From positions 2,046,001-2,110,000 of the forward strand of contig NZ_CP042325.1 in the NCBI RefSeq assembly GCF_007904105.1: 64,000 nucleotides of DNA, in the 5' to 3' direction. Made by a program: the position numbers and the translations under genes. Below the pieces are notes generated by a model that was given only the letters and a program-made list of their open reading frames with translations, made no database searches and was not told where the DNA came from. Shown here one piece after another: positions 53,977 to 62,311 of this stretch; the stretch's first letter is position 1, and the number at the start of each line of letters is the position of its first letter. Origin of the DNA: Corynebacterium sp. sy039 (GTDB taxonomy: Bacteria; Actinomycetota; Actinomycetes; Mycobacteriales; Mycobacteriaceae).

Positions 53977-54633
53977 CTAGAGTCGTAATCTACCGCTAAG
54001 GGCACGCGAAAGAGTAAGTTCATCCACAAATTCCAGGTCGCCTCCCAGGGGCATACCAGATGCTAGACGAGAAACCACTAGACCAGGAAACTCTTTGATA
54101 AGGCGCACCAGGTAGCTTGCGGTTGCTTCGCCTTCGGTGTTGGGGTCAGTGGCAAGAATAACCTCGCTGACGGTTGGGGGATCGTCGTATAGCGGGGTGG
54201 CTTCGGTCGAGTCTGCCAGTTCTCGGTCTGGCAAGGTGCCACCGATTCTTTGTAGGAGTTGTGTGATATTGAGCTGCTGTGGACCGATATTGGCTAGCGG
54301 GTCGAGGGAGCCACCGAGCACATGGTATCTGCCGTGGTATTCACCGGTTCTTTCGATGACTTGGATGTCTTTTGGTTCTTCTACCACGCAGATTATGGTG
54401 CCGTCGCGCCCTGAGTCGGCACAGATGCGGCATACGTCTTCGCGAGAAACATTGCAGCAGATTCGACAGAAGCTCACACCGTCGCGTACTGCGGCGAGGG
54501 CATCACGCAGGCGATCAATATCTGCTGCTTCTTGGTTGAGAAGGTGAAAAGCAATGCGTTGTGCACTTTTAGGTCCAATGCCTGGCAAACGCGAAAATTC
54601 GTCTATGAGATCTTGCAGGGGACCTTCATACAC
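53977..54633 (-). CDS. recR: Recombination mediator RecR
   Basis: 218 residues. HhH motif [20 protein letters not shown] (13-32), zinc finger C56-x2-C59-x8-C68-x2-C71, and a Toprim domain with [23 protein letters not shown] then [15 protein letters not shown]. It loads RecA with RecO on gapped DNA. Third gene of the conserved dnaX-ybaB-recR operon. EGPLQDLI near the start is standard. Confidence 0.96.
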   Translation of the reverse strand: MYEGPLQDLIDEFSRLPGIGPKSAQRIAFHLLNQEAADIDRLRDALAAVRDGVSFCRICCNVSREDVCRICADSGRDGTIICVVEEPKDIQVIERTGEYHGRYHVLGGSLDPLANIGPQQLNITQLLQRIGGTLPDRELADSTEATPLYDDPPTVSEVILATDPNTEGEATASYLVRLIKEFPGLVVSRLASGMPLGGDLEFVDELTLSRALSGRLRL

Positions 54634-54687
54634 TTGGCTTTTCCTCTTTTCTTGGTTTCTGGTTTCTCAGCGTGTGGGTTAAGGGGC

Positions 54688-55008
54688 TTAGAACATTGAT
54701 CCCATGCCGTCGAGCCCTTGGGAGAGTGGTCCCATTTTTTGTTCTGCCAGGCTGCTGAGTTTGCTGTGCGCATCAGCAAAAGCACCCACGACGAGGTCTT
54801 GTAGTGTTTCTGGATCTTCTGGGTCAATAACCTGCGGGTCGATAGTCACGCTGCTGACTTTTCCATCACCCACAAGATCAATGCTCACAAGCCCATTCCC
54901 TGCGGTACCTGTGACTGTGGAGTTGAGGATTTCCTGCTGGGCTTCTTGCAATTTTGCTTGCATTTGCTGTGCTTGGGCAAGCAGTTGAGACATATCTGGC
55001 TGAGTCAT
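54688..55008 (-). CDS. YbaB/EbfC nucleoid-associated protein
   Basis: 106 residues. SQLLAQAQQMQAKLQEAQQE forms the first helix, and GNGLVSIDLVGDGKVSSVTI with DPETLQDLVVGAFADAH are the YbaB family core. It binds DNA as a dimer. It sits between dnaX and recR as in most bacteria (Rv3716c). Confidence 0.95.
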   Translation of the reverse strand: MTQPDMSQLLAQAQQMQAKLQEAQQEILNSTVTGTAGNGLVSIDLVGDGKVSSVTIDPQVIDPEDPETLQDLVVGAFADAHSKLSSLAEQKMGPLSQGLDGMGSMF

Positions 55009-55056
55009 AGTTGTACCTTTCTTTTGCTTTTTTAAGACTACTGGCGAGTGTACCTG

Positions 55057-57381
55057 TTAGAGGCGACGCGCACCGAGTTCTTGCTCAAGAAGTTCCACTG
55101 CCACGGTCATGGCGTCGCGGTGATCAAAGTTCCCAGGCTCGCGCGCCTGCGACATCATCATTTCTTCTTCCTCTGCAATAGACGAATCCACTATATGCTG
55201 AGGTTCCGCCCCCGACGCTTTTTGCGCCTGTGGCTCAGAGTCTGCCCATTCAGGTTCCGGTGCTTCAGGCAGAGGAGCACCGTCGCTAAACGAATTTTTC
55301 TGCTGTTCCTGGGCTAATTGCTCAGCCCTCTCCCACCGACGACGCCTACGCGGTGGCTCTGGTGCGGGGGTCGCAGGAGTAGGAGCAGAGACTTGGGCTG
55401 GCGTAATCGGGGGAGCTACAGGTTTTTGAGGCTCATCATCGGTTATTGCCTGCCCTATGCGAGCGGGCTCTCCCCAACCATCGGTTTCTTCTGCTACTGG
55501 TTCTTGTGGTTCTTGCGCCGCCGTTTCTGCTACCTTTGCTGTCGCGGCCGTCTCTGGCTCAGGCTCAGGTTCCGATTCAGACTCTGCGGTGTCCTCTGTT
55601 TTCTCTGGGTTCCACACTGTAGGTTCTTGAGGTGTAGCCACATTACCCACTACATAGTGCGCATTTAATTCATGGCCAAACTCTTGGTTGAGCACATTTT
55701 TGATAATGCCATTATGCGGATCATTGTTGAGTCTATGGGCAAGTGCACCGGTGCTATGCATGAACACAATGGTGTTTTCTGCACTGTCAAAGTGATTCGG
55801 GCGTGCTCCTAGCAGCAAAATACCTGTGGCAGTATTTTCTTTGTGCACCTGAGCACGTATCTGCTCCCACTTTTCTTTTAATTGTGCAAAATTAAATTCG
55901 TGCTGTTGTTTGTGCTGTTCCTGCCCTTTGGACTGCTCTTGCTGCGCTTGTTGTGCTTGCTGCTCCGGTTGCTTCGGCTCTGACTGTTCTTTCTCACCGC
56001 GACTATGAGCACGCTCATCCACCACATCAGCAGGTGCTGCTGATTCTTGCTGTGCAGGAGGATTAGCAAGCTGTGCAGCTGCTGCTTGTGCTTCCCGCTC
56101 GGCTTTTTCTCGAGCAAGACGCACAGATTTGCGCTCATATTTCAGAGGGGCAGCTGCCGTATCCGCAGCGTTAGTCGCCACGCTAGCCGCAGCACCAGAA
56201 TCAGCAGATCCAGCTTCAGTACGAGCAGGAGCAGCTGCCGCCACAGGCCGCGCTGGAACACCATGATCGTGTTGCACAGAGGATACGCCACCAGGAAGAA
56301 GCATTTTGGCACAGAGGATCTCAAGCAGTAATCGAGGCGAAGTACTGCCTTTAAGGCTTGAGAGTCCGTCGTTAAGCGTGGTAGCTAAGCGTGGCAAATC
56401 CGCATGACCAAAATGCGCTATTTGCTCCACTAACACCGCAACACGTTCTGGTGGCACATCGACTAATCCCATATCTACTGCTTGAGGCACTGCCTGGAGC
56501 AGCATGAGGTCCCGCAAGTGGTCGAGTAAGTCACCAGCGAATCTGCGTGGATCCAACCCGGCTTCAATAACTTTATCCACTGTGCCATATAGTTGTGCTG
56601 CGTCTAAGCCGCTGAGGGCATTCACGGCGGCGTCGATCAGTGTTTCATCGGTAGCGCCAAGCAGCATACGGGCACGAGAATAGCTCAAACCGTCTTTCTC
56701 TGTGCCGGCTAGGAGCTGGTCTAGCACGGATAACGTATCACGAGGAGAACCACCACCTGCGCGAATGACGAGTGGATACACAGATTCTTCTACCGGTATC
56801 CCCTCCCCCGCTACAGCATGAGAAATAACCTCACGCATTGCTTGTGGGGTGAGCAACCGGAAAGGATAGTGATGAACACGAGAGCGAATAGTGGGAATCA
56901 CTTTTTCTGGCTCTGTAGTCGCAAAGATAAAAATAAGATGCGCAGGCGGTTCTTCCACCACCTTGAGCAGTGCATTTGCTCCGGCATTGGTAATCATGTG
57001 GGCTTCGTCGATAATGAAAATGCGATAGCGCGAGTCCGCTGGCGCATAGGCTGCCCGATCACGCAATTCACGCATATCATCGACACCATTGTGGCTTGCC
57101 GCGTCTAGCTCTGTGACGTCAAGAGTGCCAGGACCATTGGGGGCAAGCGCAATACACGACTCACACACACCGCAAGGGGTAGAGGTGGGACCTTGCGCAC
57201 AGTTAAGACTACGCGCCAGGATACGTGCCGATGAGGTTTTACCGCAGCCACGCGGACCGGAAAATAAATAGGCGTGATTGATGCGCCCATTATCTAAAGC
57301 GGTGGATAATGGGGCAGTTACCTGTTCTTGACCAATGAGTTCTGCAAAAGATCCCGGTCGGTATTTACGATAAAGAGCCAC
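55057..57381 (-). CDS. dnaX: DNA polymerase III tau/gamma subunit
   Basis: 774 residues. AAA+ clamp-loader module with Walker A GPRGCGKT (42-49), zinc cysteines C61, C70, C73, C76, and IDEAHMITNAGANALL. From about residue 380 the sequence is Ala/Glu/Gln/Pro-rich, and a conserved block KEKWEQIRAQVHKENTATGI (DnaX III/tau-like) is followed by a further acidic, Pro-rich extension and a short C-terminal helix. I see no A6G-type slippery site, so one product is expected. It is first of the dnaX-ybaB-recR operon. Confidence 0.94.
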   Translation of the reverse strand: MALYRKYRPGSFAELIGQEQVTAPLSTALDNGRINHAYLFSGPRGCGKTSSARILARSLNCAQGPTSTPCGVCESCIALAPNGPGTLDVTELDAASHNGVDDMRELRDRAAYAPADSRYRIFIIDEAHMITNAGANALLKVVEEPPAHLIFIFATTEPEKVIPTIRSRVHHYPFRLLTPQAMREVISHAVAGEGIPVEESVYPLVIRAGGGSPRDTLSVLDQLLAGTEKDGLSYSRARMLLGATDETLIDAAVNALSGLDAAQLYGTVDKVIEAGLDPRRFAGDLLDHLRDLMLLQAVPQAVDMGLVDVPPERVAVLVEQIAHFGHADLPRLATTLNDGLSSLKGSTSPRLLLEILCAKMLLPGGVSSVQHDHGVPARPVAAAAPARTEAGSADSGAAASVATNAADTAAAPLKYERKSVRLAREKAEREAQAAAAQLANPPAQQESAAPADVVDERAHSRGEKEQSEPKQPEQQAQQAQQEQSKGQEQHKQQHEFNFAQLKEKWEQIRAQVHKENTATGILLLGARPNHFDSAENTIVFMHSTGALAHRLNNDPHNGIIKNVLNQEFGHELNAHYVVGNVATPQEPTVWNPEKTEDTAESESEPEPEPETAATAKVAETAAQEPQEPVAEETDGWGEPARIGQAITDDEPQKPVAPPITPAQVSAPTPATPAPEPPRRRRRWERAEQLAQEQQKNSFSDGAPLPEAPEPEWADSEPQAQKASGAEPQHIVDSSIAEEEEMMMSQAREPGNFDHRDAMTVAVELLEQELGARRL

Positions 57382-57449
57382 GATTCATAGATTACCTAAT
57401 GCTCTCGACGCGGGTGCCCCCATTGCCAATGAGAGAGGAATTTGGGGGT

Positions 57450-58001
57450 TTAGCGCGACCAATTATTGAGATCAATCTGTGCTTTCCCCATTTCTTTTTG
57501 CAACTCCACCACACCATAAGCAGTGGCGTATTCATATTCTTCTTGGGTGAGCATAACCACTTGCAGCAGAGCTGTGAGCTGCTGCTTTTCTGTGTATTGA
57601 GGCACTTGCCCTTGCCACACAAATGGGGAGATACACAGTCCATGCCGCACACTAATTGTTTCTGGCAGAGATGCCCGCTGGGCAAGGTCGGTAAGCATTG
57701 TGCCTGGTTGAGCAGTCAGAGTGCCGATATTCTGGGCAAAAGTATCCGCAGCAGCAAGCACAACACTGGCAACAGCGGGCATTTCGGCACGGGCAAGTGC
57801 AAAAAGCTCACTGCGTACACTTTTGTCACCGGCAACTAGACCAGTGTCCACTGCGTTGAAATTAAGCGTCGCCGCTAGTGTCTCCTCCGCCAATTGCGCA
57901 GTGGCTATATGGAACCCCTGCGGATTACCCACAGGAGCATTGAGCTGTATTTCAGCGGGAATGATGTTGCGATACCACTGAGCGACTTCTGCTATGTCCA
58001 T
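57450..58001 (-). CDS. Possible SUFU-domain protein
   Basis: 183 residues, soluble, without signal peptide. The C-terminal half (SLPETISVRHGLCISPFVWQ, then LLQVVMLTQEEYEYATAYGV) resembles the Suppressor-of-fused domain of bacteria (PF05076), which often occurs in toxin-immunity and unknown proteins. It lies between aspT and dnaX, in the same direction. The match is by eye and modest; function unknown. Confidence 0.6.
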   Translation of the reverse strand: MDIAEVAQWYRNIIPAEIQLNAPVGNPQGFHIATAQLAEETLAATLNFNAVDTGLVAGDKSVRSELFALARAEMPAVASVVLAAADTFAQNIGTLTAQPGTMLTDLAQRASLPETISVRHGLCISPFVWQGQVPQYTEKQQLTALLQVVMLTQEEYEYATAYGVVELQKEMGKAQIDLNNWSR

Positions 58002-58052
58002 CTCGTTCCCATCACACTTATCGACGCACCACGCTTGCCGACGCTCACCTGC

Positions 58053-59351
58053 TTAAAGGTCAAAATGCCCAGCCTCTACCGCAGCGAGCAAGACACAGGT
58101 AGCCACACCATCCATAGCAATCTCCAACTCCTCAATTGGCGGCAAAGAAGGCGCAAGGCGGATATTGCGATCAAGCGGATCATGATGCAATGGATAAGCA
58201 GAACCTGCCCCAGTAAGCGCAATACCTGCTTCTTTCGCTAACTCGACCACCCGGGCAGCAGTCCCCTCAATCACGTTGAGGGAAATGAAATAACCACCTT
58301 TAGGTTGGGTCCACTCGGCAACATCATACTCAGCTAAACGATCGTAAAGAATCTCAAGCACGCACTCAAACTTTGGCGCTAAAGAAGCAGCGTGCTTGCG
58401 CATAATTTCGCGCACACCATCAGCACTGCCAAAGAACTGAGCATGAGCAAGCTGGTTGATTTTATTGGGACCAATTCCACGAATAGCAGCATGACTCTCA
58501 TACCAAGCGATATTTTCCAGTGAAGACGCAAAGAACGACACACCTGAACCAGCGTGGGTAATCTTTGAGGTAGAGCTCATGAACCAGAATCGGTGCGGAT
58601 TACCTGCCTGCTGTGCAAAATCAATCACATTATGCACCTGAGGGAACTCGTCGTTTAGCGTATGCACTGCATAGGCATTGTCCCACACAATCCTGAAATC
58701 TGGGGCAGCTGTTTCTAGCGCAGCTAGCCCGCGACACACCTGCTCAGAATATGTAACACCCGTGGGGTTGCTGAACACCGGAACCGCCCACATCCCCTTA
58801 ACCTGAGGGTCTTTCACCAACTCGCGCACAGCATCAATATCAACGCCGTCCTCGGTTAACTCCACTGGAATCATCTCAAAACCAAAATGCTCGGTGATAG
58901 CAAAATGGCGGTCATAACCTGGCACAGGACACAACCACTTGACCTTTTCCTCATCCTTCCAAGGGCGCTCAGAATCCTGAGTACCAAAAGCATACGCCCA
59001 GCTGATGAGGTCAAACATGATGTTCAGACTAGAACCATCACCAGCAATGAGCTTATCGACGCTTATCCCAAGCACCTCAGCCCATATAGCACGAATATCC
59101 TTAATACCTTTAAGACCACCATAATTACGGCAATCCGTGCCGTCGGCAGCGAGGAAGTTTTCCCCAGGCAAAGCCAACAACGGATTAGAAAAACTAAGCT
59201 GCTCAGCAGAAGGCTTACCGCGGGTGAGGTCGAGCTTAAGGTTACGAGCTTTGAGCTGCTCATATTCATGCTCAATACTGCTACGCAACTCCTCTAAATC
59301 AGCCTGCTGCATTGCGAGAGCAGCCTCTTCCATATCATGGCGTTGTGTCAT
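58053..59351 (-). CDS. aspT: Aspartate aminotransferase (AspT type, Rv3722c family)
   Basis: 432 residues, PLP-dependent fold type I enzyme. The PLP lysine is in SSTSKITHAGSGVSFF, with VFSNPTGVTYS and DNAYAVHTLNDEFP as active-site neighbours. It belongs to the subgroup annotated MocR-like but lacking the DNA-binding domain, shown in M. tuberculosis (Rv3722c) and C. glutamicum (aspT) to be the main aspartate aminotransferase. An N-terminal helix MEEAALAMQQADLEELRSSI precedes the core. Confidence 0.93.
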   Translation of the reverse strand: MTQRHDMEEAALAMQQADLEELRSSIEHEYEQLKARNLKLDLTRGKPSAEQLSFSNPLLALPGENFLAADGTDCRNYGGLKGIKDIRAIWAEVLGISVDKLIAGDGSSLNIMFDLISWAYAFGTQDSERPWKDEEKVKWLCPVPGYDRHFAITEHFGFEMIPVELTEDGVDIDAVRELVKDPQVKGMWAVPVFSNPTGVTYSEQVCRGLAALETAAPDFRIVWDNAYAVHTLNDEFPQVHNVIDFAQQAGNPHRFWFMSSTSKITHAGSGVSFFASSLENIAWYESHAAIRGIGPNKINQLAHAQFFGSADGVREIMRKHAASLAPKFECVLEILYDRLAEYDVAEWTQPKGGYFISLNVIEGTAARVVELAKEAGIALTGAGSAYPLHHDPLDRNIRLAPSLPPIEELEIAMDGVATCVLLAAVEAGHFDL

Positions 59352-59524
59352 TTTGATGCTCCAGGGATTGTCTCGTACGACCAGGAAAATAATTAATTTA
59401 TACCTTCAAGAGTAGCTAAGTTTGACAGAAAAAACAGCCCCTCGAGCAGAACTTTTTAGATTAACTTTACGCACTTAATCCGATACCGCTCGCAGCTTTT
59501 CGACGTTGTGTTGAATGTGAAAAG

Positions 59525-59554
59525 TGGGGTGGTGCTTTGTCACACCACCCCACA
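59525..59554 (-). terminator. Terminator of the modular surface-protein gene
   Basis: GTGGGGTGGTG-N8-CACCACCCCAC is a perfect 11-bp stem. On the minus strand it is followed by TTTTCAC, fitting an intrinsic terminator about 70 bases beyond the stop at 59623. Confidence 0.7.
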
Positions 59555-59622
59555 TCTGCGCCCACACTATACGTGCTATACGCGTGCAGGACACACCATC
59601 CCGTCTAAGAAGCAGGCTCCAA

Positions 59623-60420
59623 CTACGCTGCTAGATGACCACCCGTAGTTACCCGCACACCAGACTTCTGAGTCTTGCCACCAGTATTAGTCTTAGCACC
59701 AGCCTTCACCGTCTTAGCGGTCTTATCCGCACCAGGCTCAGCCTTCACAGGCTCGCCAGACTCGGCAGGATTGGTGCCAGACTGGGCAGGACTATCACCA
59801 GGGTTGGTTGGTTTCTGGCAATGCTTCACAACCTCACCAGCAATCACACCACCAGACTGGCCAGGCTCAGACCCAGGTTTGCTGGACTCAGGTTCGCTTG
59901 GTGTGCCACACGCAGGCTTAACACCCACAGACTCACCACACGACCCAGCAGGCTTGTCCGCCTCAGGCTTGGAAGGCTTAGCAGGCTTAGCAGGTTTAGA
60001 AGGCTTGCCTTCCTCAGGCTGCTCTGGTTGTTCTGGTTGGTCAGGCTCCACCACCACAGCACGAGCCACATCAACATCCAACACAGGCTGATCAGAACCA
60101 GTCTCACCATCACCATACACAGGAGTTGCCTGGGCGGTTGCGATATTCACATGATCACCAGACGATGGTGCCTTGAGTGTCGCATGGCAGGTGAACGACT
60201 CACCAGGCTTGAGTGACTCTGGTTTATCCTCACACGTGATCTGATCCGATGGAATCACATTATCCGCAAGATCAATGTCTTCCAGTACTGCCGAACCAGT
60301 ATTAGTCACCTCAAACACGATGTTCATGTCTTCACCTGGTTGTACTTTCACACCAGGCTTACTATTGGCATCATCACCATTAATCTTCTTCACCACTGTA
60401 ATGGAAGGAACCTTCACCAC
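59623..60420 (-). CDS. Fragment D: last module and C-terminal tail of the modular protein
   Basis: 265 residues as an open frame. One full module (about 1-120), then PDQPEQPEQPEEGKPSKPAK and further Lys/Pro-rich stalk, a Cys-containing segment (CGESVGVKPACG), Gly/Ser/Pro-rich sequence and the tail TAKTVKAGAKTNTGGKTQKS-GVRVTTGGHLAA. Its GTG (60420) lies inside the broken linker and is probably not a natural start. Confidence 0.6.
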   Translation of the reverse strand: MVKVPSITVVKKINGDDANSKPGVKVQPGEDMNIVFEVTNTGSAVLEDIDLADNVIPSDQITCEDKPESLKPGESFTCHATLKAPSSGDHVNIATAQATPVYGDGETGSDQPVLDVDVARAVVVEPDQPEQPEQPEEGKPSKPAKPAKPSKPEADKPAGSCGESVGVKPACGTPSEPESSKPGSEPGQSGGVIAGEVVKHCQKPTNPGDSPAQSGTNPAESGEPVKAEPGADKTAKTVKAGAKTNTGGKTQKSGVRVTTGGHLAA

Positions 60421-61931
60421 CTCTCAGGCTCATCCACCCACGCACGAGCAACATCAGAATCCATAACAGGATCAGTCGGACCAGACTCACCCTCACCGTA
60501 GACTGGTGTGCCTTCAACCGTTGCGATATTCACATGATCACCAGACAATGGTGCCTTGAGTGTCGCAGAACACGTGAAACTCTCACCAGGATTCAACGTG
60601 TCAGGCTTATCCTCACACATAATATCTTTCGCATCAACCACATTATCCGACAATGCAACGTCCTCTAACGCCACATCACCATCATTCGATACCTCAAACA
60701 CGATGCTCATATCCTCACCAGGTTGAACCTTCACACCAGGCTTCGCATTGGCATCCTCGTCGTTAATCTTCTTCACAACTGTAATAGACGGATTCATCAC
60801 AGGTGCATCAGGAACATCCACCCACGCATTCGCCTCATCAACATCCTTAACCGGCCCATCAGAACCAGTCTCACCATCGGCGTACACCGGTGTGCCTTCA
60901 ACCGTTGCGATATTCACGTGATCACCCGTACTTGGTGCCTTGAGTGTCGCATGGCAGGTGAACGACTGGCCAGGGTTGAGTGTTTCAGGTTTATCCTCAC
61001 ACACAATGTCTTTCGCTGGAATCACATTATCCGACACAGTAATGTCACCGAGTGTTGCGGTACCAGTATTGGTCACCTCAAACACAATGTCCATATCCTC
61101 ACCAGGTGACACCTTCACACCAGGCTTAGAATTCGCATCATCGTCGTTAATCTTCTTCACCACTGTAATGGAAGGCTTCTTGACTTCTTTCTGTGGTTCA
61201 TCCACCCACGCATTCGCCTCATCAGAATCCCGCACAGGAGAATCAGGGCCAGTCTCACCCTCACCATACACTGGTGTGCCTTCAACCGTTGCGATATTCA
61301 CATGATCACCAGACGCTGGTGCCGCCAATGTCGCATGGCAGGTGAACGACTCACCAGGCTTGAGTGTTTCAGGTTTATCCGCACAGGTGATGTGGTCTGC
61401 TGGAATCACATTATCCGACACAGTGACATTGCCTAGTGTTGCGGTACCAGTATTGGTCACCTCAAACACGATGTCCATATCCTCACCTGGTTGAACCTTC
61501 ACACCAGGCTTCGTGTTCGCATCCTCGTCATTAATCTTCTTCACCACAGTAATAGAAGGCTTCTTCACTTCTTTTTGTGGTTCATCCACCCACGCACGCG
61601 CAGGATCATCATCAGACACAGGGCTTGTGGGACCAGACTCACCATCACCATACACAGGTGTTGCCTGGGCGGTTGCGATATTCACATGCTCACCCGTAGC
61701 AGGAGCCTTCAATGTCGCAGAACACGTAAACGACTGGCCAGGCTTGAGTGACTCTGGTTTATTCTCACAGGTGATGTCTTTCGCTGGGATCACATTATCC
61801 GTGAGATCAATCTTTTCCAGTGTTGCCGAACCAGTATTGGTCACCTCAAACACAATGTCCATGTCACTACCTGGCCCAACTTTCACACCAGGATACACAT
61901 TCGCATCATCACCATTAATCTTTTTGATCAC
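60414..61931 (-). CDS. Fragment C: four central modules
   Basis: 505 residues spanning four modules, which differ mainly in the loops (ANVYPG, ANTKPG, ANSKPG, ANAKPG) and linkers. Two of the linkers are DEPQKEVKKPSITVV, nearly identical at DNA level. The frame ends WVDEPERW at the first downstream break, where GAGAGGTGG appears to lack one A relative to an expected GAGAAGGTGG (Lys codon). Confidence 0.6.
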   Translation of the reverse strand: MIKKINGDDANVYPGVKVGPGSDMDIVFEVTNTGSATLEKIDLTDNVIPAKDITCENKPESLKPGQSFTCSATLKAPATGEHVNIATAQATPVYGDGESGPTSPVSDDDPARAWVDEPQKEVKKPSITVVKKINDEDANTKPGVKVQPGEDMDIVFEVTNTGTATLGNVTVSDNVIPADHITCADKPETLKPGESFTCHATLAAPASGDHVNIATVEGTPVYGEGETGPDSPVRDSDEANAWVDEPQKEVKKPSITVVKKINDDDANSKPGVKVSPGEDMDIVFEVTNTGTATLGDITVSDNVIPAKDIVCEDKPETLNPGQSFTCHATLKAPSTGDHVNIATVEGTPVYADGETGSDGPVKDVDEANAWVDVPDAPVMNPSITVVKKINDEDANAKPGVKVQPGEDMSIVFEVSNDGDVALEDVALSDNVVDAKDIMCEDKPDTLNPGESFTCSATLKAPLSGDHVNIATVEGTPVYGEGESGPTDPVMDSDVARAWVDEPERW

Positions 61932-62311
61932 ACTAATAGCAGAGTCTTCACCACCGAAGCTGGCTCATCCACCCACGCACGCGCAGGATCAACATCCGAC
62001 ACAGGGCTTGTGGGACCAGACTCACCCTCACCATAAACAGGTGTGCCCTCTACTGCCGCGATATTCACATGCTTACCAGACACAGGAGCCTTCAACGTAG
62101 CAGAACACGTAAACGACTGACCAGGCTTAAGTGACTCTGGTTTATTCGCACAGGTGATGTGGTCTGCTGGGATCACATTATCCGTGAGATCAATGCTTTC
62201 CAGTGCCACATCACCATCATTCGTCACCACAAACGAGATGCTCATATCACTACCAGGGGCTACACCCACACCAGGATACGCATTCGCATCATCACCATTA
62301 ATACTCTTCAA
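61928..62311 (-). CDS. Fragment B: one module
   Basis: 127 residues covering a single module ending WVDEPASVVKTLLLV. The last four residues are out-of-frame reading; one extra base would give VVKTPAISVIKK and join fragment C. The fragment begins at TTG inside the linker of the preceding break. Confidence 0.6.
   Translation of the reverse strand: MKSINGDDANAYPGVGVAPGSDMSISFVVTNDGDVALESIDLTDNVIPADHITCANKPESLKPGQSFTCSATLKAPVSGKHVNIAAVEGTPVYGEGESGPTSPVSDVDPARAWVDEPASVVKTLLLV

Noticed and set aside
57382..57450. SRP 4.5S RNA (ffs), which lies next to dnaX in M. tuberculosis
   Set aside because: The gap is only 68 bases and lacks the GGAAGCAGCC-like core; the gaps at 58002-58052 and 59352-59524 also lack it.
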